A stretch of DNA of 64,000 nucleotides from Thiomonas intermedia (GTDB lineage: Bacteria > Pseudomonadota > Gammaproteobacteria > Burkholderiales > Burkholderiaceae_C). Positions within the stretch are counted from its first letter, which is position 1, and every line of letters begins with the position of its first letter. The stretch lies in NCBI RefSeq assembly GCF_002028405.1, contig NZ_CP020046.1, forward strand, positions 868,001-932,000, read 5' to 3'. Position numbers and translations under genes: made by a program. This document shows positions 18,200-27,633 of the stretch, one piece after another. A model generated the notes under the pieces. That model saw only the letters and a list, made by a program, of their open reading frames with translations. It made no database searches and was not told the origin of the DNA.

Positions 18200-19396
18200 A
18201 TGAAACTCAAGACTCTCGCCTCTGCCCTCACTCTGGCCCTGGGCACGCTGACCTCGGCCAGCGCCGCCGAGCCTCCCGTCAAGATCGGCTTCATCACCGA
18301 TCTGTCGGGCGTTTACTCCGCCGTGGACGGCCCCGGCGGCGTGGCCGCCATCAAGATGGCCATCGCCGACTTCGGCGGCAGCGTGCTGGGCCGCAAGATC
18401 GAGCTGGTGAGCTTCGATCACCAGAACAAGGCCGATCTGGCCGCGGGCAAGGCCAAGGAGTACCTGTCGCAAGACGGCGTGAACATGCTCATCGGCGGCA
18501 CCAACAGCGGCACCGCGCTGGCCATGGAACCCATTGCCGCGCAATACAAGACCCCGTTCTTCGTGGTCGGCGCGGGCGCGTCGAGCATCGTCGGCAAGCA
18601 GTGCACGCCCTACACCGTCATGTACGCCTACAACACCACCGCGCTGGCGCGCGGCACCGCCAGCGCGGTGATCAAGAATGGTGGCAAGAGCTGGTACTTC
18701 CTCACCGCCGACTATGCCTTCGGCAAGTCGCTTGAAGACGAAGGCGCCAAGGTCGTGAAGGCCGATGGCGGCACCGTGGTCGGCCAGGTGCTCGCGCCGC
18801 TGGGCGCGTCGGACTTCTCGTCCTACCTGCTGCAGGCCCAGGCGTCCAAGGCCCAGGTGCTCGGGCTGGCCAACGCCGGCGGCGACTCCGACAACGCGAT
18901 CAAGCAGGCCAACCAGTTCGGCGTGACCAAGACCATGAAGCTCGCCGGACTGCTGCTGTTCATCACCGACATCCACAGCGTCGGCCTGCCGGCCGCGCAG
19001 GGCCTGTACCTGACCACGCCGTGGTACTGGAACCAGAACGCCCAGTCGCGCGCCTGGGCCGAACGCTACTTCAAGGAAATGCACGCCATGCCGACCTTCC
19101 TGCAGGCTGGCGACTATTCCGCGACGATGACCTATCTGAAGGCCGTGAAGGCCGCGGGCACGACCGATGGCGCCAAGGTCATGGCCGAGCTGCACAAGAC
19201 CAAGGTCAACGACATGTACATGAAGGACGGCACCCTGCGCGCGAGCGGCCTGATGATCCACGACATGTACCTGGAGCAGGTCAAGACCCCGGCGGAATCG
19301 AAAGAGCCCTGGGACTATTACAAGCTGGTGCAGACCATCCCCGGCAATGACGCCTTCGGCCCGGCGTCCGCCTACGGCTGCCCGCTGGACAAGTAA
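18200..19396 (+). CDS. periplasmic substrate-binding protein of the ABC importer
   Basis: The 398-residue protein has a signal peptide cut after SASAAEP and the two-lobed periplasmic binding fold of the Leu/Ile/Val and urea/amide group: KIGFITDLSGVYSAVDGPGG, the KIELVSFDHQNKADLAAGKAKE region, NMLIGGTNSGTALAMEPIA and VLGLANAGGDSDNAIKQANQFG. The closing part contains PAQGLYLTTPWYWNQN and a C-terminal CPLDK. An AGGAG ribosome site precedes the ATG. It lies between the ATPase and permease genes. The ligand is unknown; amino acids, amides or aromatic acids are all taken up by relatives. Confidence 0.9.
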   Translation: MKLKTLASALTLALGTLTSASAAEPPVKIGFITDLSGVYSAVDGPGGVAAIKMAIADFGGSVLGRKIELVSFDHQNKADLAAGKAKEYLSQDGVNMLIGGTNSGTALAMEPIAAQYKTPFFVVGAGASSIVGKQCTPYTVMYAYNTTALARGTASAVIKNGGKSWYFLTADYAFGKSLEDEGAKVVKADGGTVVGQVLAPLGASDFSSYLLQAQASKAQVLGLANAGGDSDNAIKQANQFGVTKTMKLAGLLLFITDIHSVGLPAAQGLYLTTPWYWNQNAQSRAWAERYFKEMHAMPTFLQAGDYSATMTYLKAVKAAGTTDGAKVMAELHKTKVNDMYMKDGTLRASGLMIHDMYLEQVKTPAESKEPWDYYKLVQTIPGNDAFGPASAYGCPLDK

Positions 19397-19406
19397 AAGG
19401 CGATGC

Positions 19407-19439
19407 CCGTCTGCGTCGCGCGCGGCGAGGCGCAGACGG
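19407..19439 (+). terminator. hairpin between binding-protein and permease genes
   Basis: A 9-base stem (CCGTCTGCG / CGCAGACGG) lies 10 bases after the binding-protein stop codon with no T tract. Such hairpins often protect the abundant binding-protein message or partly attenuate read-through into the permease genes; that role is inferred. Confidence 0.6.
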
Positions 19440-19471
19440 CTTCATCCGTGGTCTGATGTGCGAGGTTACGC

Positions 19472-20359
19472 TTGACTGAATTGTTCGGTTTCCCCCTGCC
19501 CCTGCTGCTTGGGCAACTCATGCTGGGCCTGGTGAATGGCGCCTTCTACGCCATGCTCTCGCTCGGGCTGGCCGTGATCTTCGGCCTGATGGACGTGGTC
19601 AATTTCGCCCATGGCGCGTTTTTCATGATGGGCGCGATGTTCACCTGGATGGGCGGCCAATACCTGCATCTCAATTTCTGGTGGATGCTGCTGTTCGCGC
19701 CCCTGCTCGTCGGCCTGTTCGGCATCGGTGTGGAGCGCGTCGCGCTACGGCGGCTGCGCGGCATCGATCCGATCTACGGTCTGCTGCTGACCTTCGGCCT
19801 CACCCTGCTGATCGAAGGCGTGTTCCGCTCGTTCTTCGGCGTGGCCGGCGCTCCCTACAACCCGCCTGAACTGCTCAGCGCCACGCTGAATCTGGGCTTC
19901 ATGTTCCTGCCCGCGTACTACCTCTTCGCGGTGGCGGCCAGCCTGCTGGTGAGCATCGGCACCTGGCTGCTGATCGACCGCACCAAGCTGGGCGCCTATC
20001 TGCGCGCGGGCACCGAGAACCCGGCGCTGATCCAGGCCTTCGGCGTGAACTTCCCGCGCATGGTCATGCTGACCTTCGGTTTCGGCTCGGCCCTGGCGGG
20101 ATTGGCCGGCGTGCTGGCGGCGCCCGTCATCCAGGTCTCGCCGCTGATGGGTTCCAACCTCATCATCGTGGTGTTCGCCATCGTGGTCATCGGCGGCATG
20201 GGCTCGGTGCTGGGCGCCATCGTCTCAGGTCTGGCGCTGGGCTTGATCGAGGGGCTGGCCAAGGTGTTCTATTCGCCCATCTCCAGCACCGTGGTCTTCA
20301 TTCTGATGGCGCTGGTGCTGACCCTGCGGCCCGCGGGCCTGTTCGGCAAGGAGAAATGA
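19472..20359 (+). CDS. ABC transporter permease, LivH type
   Basis: The 295-residue inner-membrane protein has about eight hydrophobic helices. It begins with the family's GLVNGAFYAMLSLGLAVIFGLMDVVNFAHGAFFM block, contains the long cytoplasmic loop with AYLRAGTENPALIQAFGVNF, which docks on the ATPases, and ends with VVIGGMGSVLGAIVSGLALGLIEG. The start is a TTG at 19472 with GAGG six bases before it; no ATG fits the family N-terminus. It overlaps the next permease gene in ATGA. Confidence 0.9.
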   Translation: MTELFGFPLPLLLGQLMLGLVNGAFYAMLSLGLAVIFGLMDVVNFAHGAFFMMGAMFTWMGGQYLHLNFWWMLLFAPLLVGLFGIGVERVALRRLRGIDPIYGLLLTFGLTLLIEGVFRSFFGVAGAPYNPPELLSATLNLGFMFLPAYYLFAVAASLLVSIGTWLLIDRTKLGAYLRAGTENPALIQAFGVNFPRMVMLTFGFGSALAGLAGVLAAPVIQVSPLMGSNLIIVVFAIVVIGGMGSVLGAIVSGLALGLIEGLAKVFYSPISSTVVFILMALVLTLRPAGLFGKEK

Positions 20360-21363
20360 ACATGCTCGCACGCACCCGTCTGTCGAACAGGCTGTCCAGC
20401 GGCCTGCTGTGGGCCTTGCTAGCGCTCGCGCTGATCGCGCCCTGGATCGGCCTCTATCCGGTGCTGGGCATGCGCATGATGTGCTTTGCGCTGTTTGCCT
20501 GCGCCTTCAATCTGCTGGCGGGCTACGCCGGCCTGATCTCGTTCGGCCATGCCGCGCTGTTCGGCGGCGCCGGCTATCTCACCGGCATGGCGCTCACCAC
20601 CTGGGGCTGGCCCACGCCGCTGGGCATCGTCGCCGGGGTGGCCACCGCGCTGCTGATCGGCCTGGTGATGGGGCTGCTCGCCGTGCGGCGCTCGGGGATC
20701 TACTTTTCGATGATCACCCTGGCGCTGGCGCAGATCGTCTATTTCTACGCGTTGCAGGCCAATTTCACCGGCGGTGAAGACGGCTTGCAGGGCATTCCGC
20801 GCGGCACGCTGTTCGGGCTGCCGCTGCAATCCGACCGGGTGATGTATTACCTGGTGCTGGTGGTGTTCGTCGCGAGCTGGTGGTTTCTTCGCCGGGTGGT
20901 GAATTCGCCCTTCGGGCAGGTGCTGCAGGCCGTGCGGGAGAATGAGCCGCGGGCCATTTCCCTGGGCTACCGCGTCAACCGCTACAAGCTCGGCGTGTTT
21001 CTGATTTCGGCCGGTTTCGCCGGTCTGGCAGGCGCGATGAAGGCCGTGGTCATGGGCTTCGAGACGCTCACGGACGTGCACTGGAGCACTTCGGGGCTGG
21101 TCATTCTGATGACCCTGGTGGGCGGCCTGGGCACGGATCTCGGCCCCATTCTCGGCGCCGTCCTCATCACCGTGCTCGAAGAAAAGATGGGCACGATCTC
21201 GCATGTCCTGGTGAAGGTGACCGGGATCGACTGGTTTCACCAGCTCAACGATTCGGTGAGCATGGTGATCGGCGCCATCTTCGTGCTCTGCGTGCTGCTG
21301 TTCCGCCGCGGCATCGTGGGCGAAATCCGCGCCCGGCTGCTGCTCAACAAGATCTCGCCTTAA
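20356..21363 (+). CDS. ABC transporter permease, LivM type
   Basis: The 335-residue inner-membrane protein is the second permease of the importer. It has the FNLLAGYAGLISFGHAALFGGAGYL block near residue 50, the coupling loop with GQVLQAVRENEPRAISLGY near residue 195, and the LVILMTLVGGLGTDLGPILGA stretch near residue 255. Translation may begin at the ATG at 20356 (overlapping the preceding stop) or at 20362. A GC-rich hairpin follows the gene at 21379-21414. Confidence 0.9.
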   Translation: MNMLARTRLSNRLSSGLLWALLALALIAPWIGLYPVLGMRMMCFALFACAFNLLAGYAGLISFGHAALFGGAGYLTGMALTTWGWPTPLGIVAGVATALLIGLVMGLLAVRRSGIYFSMITLALAQIVYFYALQANFTGGEDGLQGIPRGTLFGLPLQSDRVMYYLVLVVFVASWWFLRRVVNSPFGQVLQAVRENEPRAISLGYRVNRYKLGVFLISAGFAGLAGAMKAVVMGFETLTDVHWSTSGLVILMTLVGGLGTDLGPILGAVLITVLEEKMGTISHVLVKVTGIDWFHQLNDSVSMVIGAIFVLCVLLFRRGIVGEIRARLLLNKISP

Positions 21364-21378
21364 GGCCACGTTGAGCGA

Positions 21379-21414
21379 GCGCCCCCGAGCGGCCACTTGG
21401 CGCGGCGGGGGCGC
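21379..21414 (+). terminator. GC-rich hairpin after the ABC transporter operon
   Basis: A 9-base inverted repeat (GCGCCCCCG / CGGGGGCGC) starts 15 bases after the LivM-type stop codon. It has no T tract, so termination strength is uncertain. Confidence 0.5.
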
Positions 21415-21442
21415 CGACCTTGCGGGAGTTGCGCACTTCATA

Positions 21443-21467
21443 TGTAACTATTTGTAATGTTTTTATA
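21443..21467 (+). promoter_or_regulatory. AT-rich element resembling the one before the ABC operon
   Basis: TGTAACTATTTGTAATGT followed by TTTTATA lies about 110 bases before the DUF3455 gene. It matches the element at 16478-16501 at about 20 of 24 positions if one base is gapped. It stands out from the GC-rich surroundings and is probably part of the DUF3455 promoter or an operator. Confidence 0.35.
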
Positions 21468-21555
21468 TAAATGAATCCGATAGTTGGGGCGCTGCGTAGA
21501 CCTCATCAGCCCATCGCCATGGGCTGACCTTCCCTCAACTGATCTGGAGAACATG

Positions 21556-22110
21556 ATGAAGCAACACTCAATGGCCCGTCGGCTGCGCAAGGCCGCCCTC
21601 GCTTCCTTCCTCGTCGCGGTCGCGCTGCCCCAGGCGGCGATGGCCACGCCAGCGGGCGCTGGCGCCGAGGGCGTGCAGGTTCCGGCCGGTCAACAGCTCA
21701 TGCTCGAAACCGTCGGCCGCGGCCTGATCACCTACGAATGCCGCGCCAAGAAGGACGCCGCGGGTCAGTTCGAGTGGGGCTTTCTGGGTCCGGATGCCGT
21801 CTTGACCGATCGGGGCGGCAAGAGCGTCGGGCGCTACTTCGGCCCGCCCGCCACCTGGGAACATGCCGATGGCTCCAAGGTGACGGGCACCCAGCTCGCC
21901 ACCGCCCCTGCGGGCGCCGGCAATATTCCGCTGCAACTGGTCAAAACCAACCCGGCCATGGGCAAGGGCGCGATGAGCGAGGTGAGCTACATCCAGCGCA
22001 TGGCCACCCAGGGCGGCGTGGCGCCGGCGCAGGCCTGCACCGCCGACAACCTGGGCCAGAAGACGCAGGTGCAGTACCAGGCCGACTACCTGTTCTATCG
22101 CAGCGTGTGA
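21556..22110 (+). CDS. secreted DUF3455 protein
   Basis: The product (184 residues from the ATG at 21556) has a signal peptide with the AMATPA cleavage region and the DUF3455 pattern: VPAGQQLMLETVGRGLITYECRAK, WGFLGPDAVLTDRGGKSVGRYFGP, TWEHADGSKVTG, and SYIQRMATQGGVAPAQACTADNLG with a tyrosine-rich C-terminus. Two cysteines could form a disulfide in the periplasm. The function of the family is unknown. ATG codons at 21553 and 21556 are adjacent; 21556 is better spaced from GGAGA. The gene follows the ABC operon and shares an upstream AT-rich element with it. Confidence 0.8.
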   Translation: MKQHSMARRLRKAALASFLVAVALPQAAMATPAGAGAEGVQVPAGQQLMLETVGRGLITYECRAKKDAAGQFEWGFLGPDAVLTDRGGKSVGRYFGPPATWEHADGSKVTGTQLATAPAGAGNIPLQLVKTNPAMGKGAMSEVSYIQRMATQGGVAPAQACTADNLGQKTQVQYQADYLFYRSV

Positions 22111-22134
22111 GCGCGGCGCGGTCTGGGCGGCTCG

Positions 22135-23070
22135 TCAGCCGTCCAGACCGGCGAGAACCCGGATGTGCTCGGCCACGCTGCGGCCGAGCGCGTCCAGGTT
22201 GTAGCCGCCTTCGAGGCAGGAGACGATGCGCCCTTCGCACTGGGCCTCGGCAAAGTCCGCGAGCTGCCGGGTGACCCAGGCATAGTCGGCTTCCACCAGG
22301 CCCATCTGCCCCATGTCGTCCTCGCGATGAGCATCGAAACCGGCGCTGATGAACAACATCTGCGGCGCGAAGGCCCGCAGACGCGGCAGCCACTGCTCGG
22401 TGACGATGCGGCGCACCGCGTCGCCCCGGGTGTAGGCCGGCACCGGCACGTTGAGCATATTGGGCAGGCTTCCTTCAGCCCCGGAGTACGGGTAGAACGG
22501 GTGCTGGAAAAAACTCACCATCAAGGCCCGCGCATCGCCGCGAAAGATGTCCTGGGTGCCGTTGCCGTGATGCACGTCGAAATCGACGATGGCCACGCGC
22601 TCCAGCCCGCGCACGTCGAGGGCGTGACGCGCGGCAATGGCGACGTTGCCGAAAAAGCAGAAGCCCATGGCCTGGTCGCGGGTGGCGTGGTGACCGGGCG
22701 GGCGAATGGCGCAGAACGCGTTGTGCAGATGCCCGTCGATCACCGCATCGGTGGCGCTGATGGCCGCTCCGGCGGCGCGCAGCGCGGCCTGCCAGGTGTA
22801 CGGGTTCATCAGGGTGTCAGCATCGATCCACTCATGGCCCTGCTCGAAATCACCGCGCTGCTTCAGGTCGGCGACGTACAGCGCCGAATGGGCGCGCTCC
22901 AGCGCCTCGAGGCTGGCGGGCGGCGCGTCGTCGTGGCGCTCCAGCCAGGGCGCGATCTGCGCGGCGATCAGCCTGTCCTCGATGGCGGCCAGGCGCTGCG
23001 GGCACTCGGGGTGATCCGCCCCCATCTCGTGCAGGGTGCAGTCGGCATGGGTGTAGAAGCCAGTCGTCAT
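22135..23070 (-). CDS. histone deacetylase/acetylpolyamine amidohydrolase family protein
   Basis: The 311-residue zinc hydrolase belongs to the arginase/deacetylase fold. Visible motifs are HPECPQRLAAIEDRL at the N-terminus, the AIRPPGHHATRDQAMGFCFFGNVAIAA loop with the catalytic histidine pair, the zinc ligands in VAIVDFDVHHGNGTQDIF, ISAGFDAHREDDMG and CLEGGYNLDALGRSV. Bacterial relatives remove acetyl groups from polyamines or other small amides; no protein substrate is implied. The ATG at 23070 has GGAGAC upstream. It is divergent from the moxR gene. Confidence 0.88.
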   Translation of the reverse strand: MTTGFYTHADCTLHEMGADHPECPQRLAAIEDRLIAAQIAPWLERHDDAPPASLEALERAHSALYVADLKQRGDFEQGHEWIDADTLMNPYTWQAALRAAGAAISATDAVIDGHLHNAFCAIRPPGHHATRDQAMGFCFFGNVAIAARHALDVRGLERVAIVDFDVHHGNGTQDIFRGDARALMVSFFQHPFYPYSGAEGSLPNMLNVPVPAYTRGDAVRRIVTEQWLPRLRAFAPQMLFISAGFDAHREDDMGQMGLVEADYAWVTRQLADFAEAQCEGRIVSCLEGGYNLDALGRSVAEHIRVLAGLDG

Positions 23071-23161
23071 GGTGTTTGTCTCCTGCGGCTTGCCCCCGAA
23101 ACCTGCGTGCGGGCGCCGCGCTCGTAGCATAGTGCGCTGTATCCCCACTGCCTCGCTGCCC

Positions 23162-24085
<924 letters not shown>

Positions 24086-24121
24086 GCCCGGCCCGTTGTG
24101 CCCTTGCCCCCGGTCGCGGCC

Positions 24122-25219
24122 ATGTCGTCCTCCGTCGATTCCGCCCTGCCCTCGCCTACGGCGCAGCCCGGCCCGCGCGGCCGTCTGGCGCAGCGCTTCG
24201 ACCGCTGGGCGCTGGCGCGTCATCCAGCCGGCGGCAGCACCCGGCTGACGCATCGCAACGTCTACATCCTGCCCACCCGCACGGGCGCGTTCTTCGGCGT
24301 CTTGCTGCTGGTGCTGCTGGTGCTGAGCATCAACTACCAGCTCAATCTCGGCTATCTGCTCACCTTCCTGCTCGCCGGCAGCGCGATGATGGCCATGCAT
24401 GTCACGCACAACAATCTGCGGGGCCTGCAGCTCGCCGCGCGCGCGCCCGAAGGCCTGCTGCACCAGGGCCAGAGCGCCCGCCTGGGCCTGATGCTACAAG
24501 GCGGCGCACGCGATCGCTGGGGTCTGGCGCTGCGCCCGGCGGGCGCCCCGCCGACCATGGCCCAAGCCCCCGCCAAGCGCCGCGCCAGGGCCCCGGCACC
24601 GCCCTACCCCTGGACTTATGTCGACTGCGGCCGGGAGGCCGAAACCCCCGTGACACTGAGCTGGACGCCGCTGCACCGCGGCCTGCTGACCTGGCCGCTG
24701 CTCACCGTCGAGAGCCAGTACCCGCTGGGCGTCTGGACGGCCTGGAGCCGCTGGCAGCCGCAAGGCGAGTTGCTCGTTCTGCCCGCCGTGGAGCACCCCG
24801 CCCCCCCGCTGCCGCCCGCCCGGCCCACGCCCGGCAACGGCCCCACCGTGTCGCGCGGTGGCAGCGAGACCGAGGGTGTGCGCCCCTGGCGCGCCGGAGA
24901 CTCGCTGCGACAGGTGCTGTGGAAGAAGTTCGCCCGCAGCGACGATCTCGTCAGCCGCGACACCGCCCAGCCGCAGGCCCGCGCCGAACTGTGGCTGGAC
25001 TTCGCCGCCCTGCCCGCCTCGCTCGACACCGAAGCCCGGCTGTCGCGGCTGTGCGCCTGGGTGCTCGCCGCCGATCGCGCGGGCACGCCCTACGGTCTGC
25101 GACTGGGAGCGCAACATCTCGCACCCGCCACCGGCGCGGCGCACCGTGCCGCCTGCCTGCGGCTGCTGGCGCTGCATCCCGGGCCGTTGCGGCAAAGCCG
25201 ATCTGGCGTCGTGCCATGA
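24122..25219 (+). CDS. DUF58 domain membrane protein (first copy)
   Basis: The 365-residue protein has two hydrophobic helices near residues 55-95 (GAFFGVLLLVLLVLSINYQL and GYLLTFLLAGSAMMAM) and a C-terminal DUF58 part with VRPWRAGDSLRQVLWKKFARSDDLVSRD near residue 255. DUF58 proteins are commonly encoded between a MoxR ATPase and a transglutaminase or VWA protein, as here. Their biochemical role is not established. An earlier GTG at 24098 is possible; the ATG at 24122 is preferred. Its stop overlaps the next ATG. Confidence 0.82.
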   Translation: MSSSVDSALPSPTAQPGPRGRLAQRFDRWALARHPAGGSTRLTHRNVYILPTRTGAFFGVLLLVLLVLSINYQLNLGYLLTFLLAGSAMMAMHVTHNNLRGLQLAARAPEGLLHQGQSARLGLMLQGGARDRWGLALRPAGAPPTMAQAPAKRRARAPAPPYPWTYVDCGREAETPVTLSWTPLHRGLLTWPLLTVESQYPLGVWTAWSRWQPQGELLVLPAVEHPAPPLPPARPTPGNGPTVSRGGSETEGVRPWRAGDSLRQVLWKKFARSDDLVSRDTAQPQARAELWLDFAALPASLDTEARLSRLCAWVLAADRAGTPYGLRLGAQHLAPATGAAHRAACLRLLALHPGPLRQSRSGVVP

Positions 25220-27294
25220 GCCCCGACGCTGCGCAGCCCTCCCGGCTCGCCCGCTGGACCCAGCGTACGCAAGCGCTGCCCCGCGACGCGCGCGACACGC
25301 TGTTCCTGCTCGCCGTGTCGCTGCTGCTGATGCTGCCTCTGTTCATCCACCTGCCGGGGTGGACGAGCGCGCTGGTGCTCGGTCTTCTGGCCTGGCGCGC
25401 CGCGTTGGCCTGGCGCGGCGCGCCACTGCCCCGACGCGCGCTGATCGTGCTCATTCTGCTGTTGGCCGTCGCCCTCACGCTCTGGGAGTTTCACACGCTG
25501 CTCGGCCGCGATGCCGGCGTTGCCCTGCTGTGCGTGCTGCTCGGGTTGAAGACGCTGGAGATGCGCTCGCGGCGCGATGCCCATGTGTTGTTCTTCCTTG
25601 GCTTTTTCACCATCGCGGCCAATTTCCTGTTCTCGCAATCGCTGGGCACGGCCCTGGTCATGGTGCTGGCCACCTGGGGCATGCTGGCGGCACTGGTCAA
25701 CGCCAACCTGCCCGCCGGACGGCCGCCGCTGCGCCAGATCCTGATGAGCGCGCTGCGCATGATGGCGCTGGGCGCGCCCGCGATGGTCGTGCTGTTCATG
25801 GTGTTTCCGCGCCTGAGCGCGCCGCTGTGGGCCTTGCCGCAAAGCGGCGCCCAGGCCATCACCGGGCTGTCGGCCAGCCTGTCGCCAGGCCAGATCGCCG
25901 AGCTGGCGCGCGACGACTCGGTCGCCTTCCGCGTGGTGTTCGACGGCCCCCGCCCGCCCGACCGCGAGCTGTACTGGCGCGGGCCGGTGCTGAGCACATT
26001 CGACAACGGCGTGTGGCTGCCCAGCCCTGGGCAGCGCGCCCGCGCCGCGCTCGCGCCGCCTGCCGATCTGCAATTCACCGGACGGCCTGTGCGCTACACC
26101 GTCACCCTGCAGCCCACGCAGCAGCCCTTCGTCTTCGCTCTGGACGCCCCCGTCGCCGCGCCCCGCATCGAAGGGCAGCAGGTGCAATGGCTGCCCGATC
26201 TGCAACTCATCACCGGGCGGCCGCTCGACCATCTTGCACGCTATACCGTCGAATCGTCGCCGCAGTTCCGCTACGGGCCGACCCGGCTCACCCCCGCCCT
26301 GCGCGCCGACGAAGCCTTGCCCGCGGACTTCGATCCGCGCAGCGTGGCCCTGGGCGAGCAACTGGCCGCGCAGGCCAGGGCGGCCGGGCGCGGCGGCGGT
26401 TTCGTCGCCCAGGCGCTGCTGAGCCGGTTTCGCAACCAGCCCTTCCGCTACACCCTCAACCCTGGCACCTACGGCCTGCGCGACGGCGTGGACGAATTTC
26501 TCTTCGACCGCCGCGCCGGCTTTTGCGAGCACTATGCGCAGGCCTTCGTGGTGGTGATGCGCGCCGCCGGCATTCCCGCACGCATCGTCACCGGCTACCA
26601 GGGCGGGCGCTTCAACCCGGTGGACGACACCTGGGTGGTGCGCCAGAGCGACGCCCACGCCTGGGCCGAATACTGGCTGCCCGAACGCGGCTGGGTGCGC
26701 GCCGACCCCACCGCCGCGGTCGACCCCGCGCGCATCGACCGCAGCGGCGCCACCCTCGCCTCGCGCGAGCCGCTGCTGGGCATGGCCGCGCTGGGTCCGC
26801 GCGATGCCGCACTTCTGCTGCAACTGCGCAACCGCTGGGACGCCCTCAACAATGCCTGGAACCAGTGGGTACTCCACTACGGCAGCAACCGTCAGCAGGA
26901 TCTGCTGCGCAAGCTCGGCCTGCAGCAGCCCGACATGGCCACTCTGGCCGCGCTGGCCATTGCCGCCTTGCTCGTGGCCACGGCCGCGGGCGGGGCGATT
27001 CTGGCGCTTGAACGCCGCAGGCAGGACCCGTGGAGCCAGACCTACGCTCTGCTGCGCGCCAAGCTGCAGCAATCCGGCATCGACAGCGAAGCCTCCACGC
27101 CGCCCCGCACCCTGGCCGCGCGGCTCAGGCGCGTGCAGACCAGTGGCGACACCGTGTCGCTGCAGGCCCTGCAATCGGCCATCACCCTGCTGCTCCAGCT
27201 CGAACTCTGGCGCTACGCCCCGCCCCGCGATGCCGGAGAGCGCAAAACGCAATGGGCCACGCTGCGGCACGCCGTGCGCCGCTGGCGGGCCTGA
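25216..27294 (+). CDS. TgpA-like membrane transglutaminase-domain protein
   Basis: The 692-residue protein has five or six N-terminal membrane helices (residues about 30-190), a periplasmic transglutaminase core, and a final membrane helix near residue 580 with a short cytoplasmic tail. The core has the Cys-His-Asp triad: RRAGFCEHYAQAFVVVMRAAGIPAR, SDAHAWAEYWLPERGW and RADPTAAVDP. This matches the TgpA family of Pseudomonas, whose transglutaminase domain is periplasmic. Together with the MoxR and DUF58 genes it forms the common MoxR-DUF58-TgpA operon. The crosslinked substrate is unknown. The ATG overlaps the DUF58 stop in ATGA. Confidence 0.88.
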   Translation: MSPDAAQPSRLARWTQRTQALPRDARDTLFLLAVSLLLMLPLFIHLPGWTSALVLGLLAWRAALAWRGAPLPRRALIVLILLLAVALTLWEFHTLLGRDAGVALLCVLLGLKTLEMRSRRDAHVLFFLGFFTIAANFLFSQSLGTALVMVLATWGMLAALVNANLPAGRPPLRQILMSALRMMALGAPAMVVLFMVFPRLSAPLWALPQSGAQAITGLSASLSPGQIAELARDDSVAFRVVFDGPRPPDRELYWRGPVLSTFDNGVWLPSPGQRARAALAPPADLQFTGRPVRYTVTLQPTQQPFVFALDAPVAAPRIEGQQVQWLPDLQLITGRPLDHLARYTVESSPQFRYGPTRLTPALRADEALPADFDPRSVALGEQLAAQARAAGRGGGFVAQALLSRFRNQPFRYTLNPGTYGLRDGVDEFLFDRRAGFCEHYAQAFVVVMRAAGIPARIVTGYQGGRFNPVDDTWVVRQSDAHAWAEYWLPERGWVRADPTAAVDPARIDRSGATLASREPLLGMAALGPRDAALLLQLRNRWDALNNAWNQWVLHYGSNRQQDLLRKLGLQQPDMATLAALAIAALLVATAAGGAILALERRRQDPWSQTYALLRAKLQQSGIDSEASTPPRTLAARLRRVQTSGDTVSLQALQSAITLLLQLELWRYAPPRDAGERKTQWATLRHAVRRWRA

Positions 27295-27318
27295 CTCCTG
27301 ACTCCTGTCCGGCCTGGC

Positions 27319-27340
27319 CCTGTCGTGGATGGGCGACAGG
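27319..27340 (+). terminator. hairpin after the MoxR-DUF58-TgpA operon
   Basis: A perfect 7-base stem (CCTGTCG / CGACAGG) with an 8-base loop lies 25 bases after the transglutaminase stop codon. There is no T tract, so this is only a possible terminator. Confidence 0.4.
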
Positions 27341-27566
27341 TCTGCCGCCTGCGGACAGGGGTGCCGCCGCTGGCCCTGCCCACCTCTTTGTCGGCGATCG
27401 GAGACAAAAAAGAGACTGGTAAATCAAGGACTCTGGCCATCTCGCGCACAACCGTCGCCCGGGGCAGACAGTCTCAGGCCGCTCAATCCCGCATCAAGCC
27501 CCACAACGCTCCTGATGCCTCCCCTGGATGGCGGTAGATTGTTGATTTGATGGATTTTTTACACCT

Positions 27567-27582
27567 TGGCACATCGATTGCT
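27567..27582 (+). promoter_or_regulatory. sigma-54 (RpoN) type promoter
   Basis: TGGCAC at 27567-27572, five bases, then TTGCT at 27578-27582 matches the -24/-12 consensus TGGCAC-N5-TTGCW with the correct 10 bases between GG and GC. It lies 52 bases before the ATG of the PsiF-like gene on the same strand, with an AT-rich stretch just upstream. Confidence 0.7.
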
Positions 27583-27633
27583 GTAAGAGACCTGCGGGCA
27601 CCAAGCCCGAGTCACTGAAACAAGGAGTTTGAT

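Larger units (their letters stand above)
27295..27633. other. intergenic region before the PsiF-like gene
   Basis: No gene is supported in these 339 bases. A 7-base inverted repeat CCTGTCG / CGACAGG (27319-27340) follows the transglutaminase gene and may help end its transcript. A second imperfect hairpin around 27391-27417 has arms CTCTTTGTC and GACAAAAAAGAG. The last 70 bases hold a sigma-54 type promoter listed separately. An enhancer site for an activator would be expected 80-200 bases upstream of that promoter but no known consensus was recognised. Confidence 0.6.
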
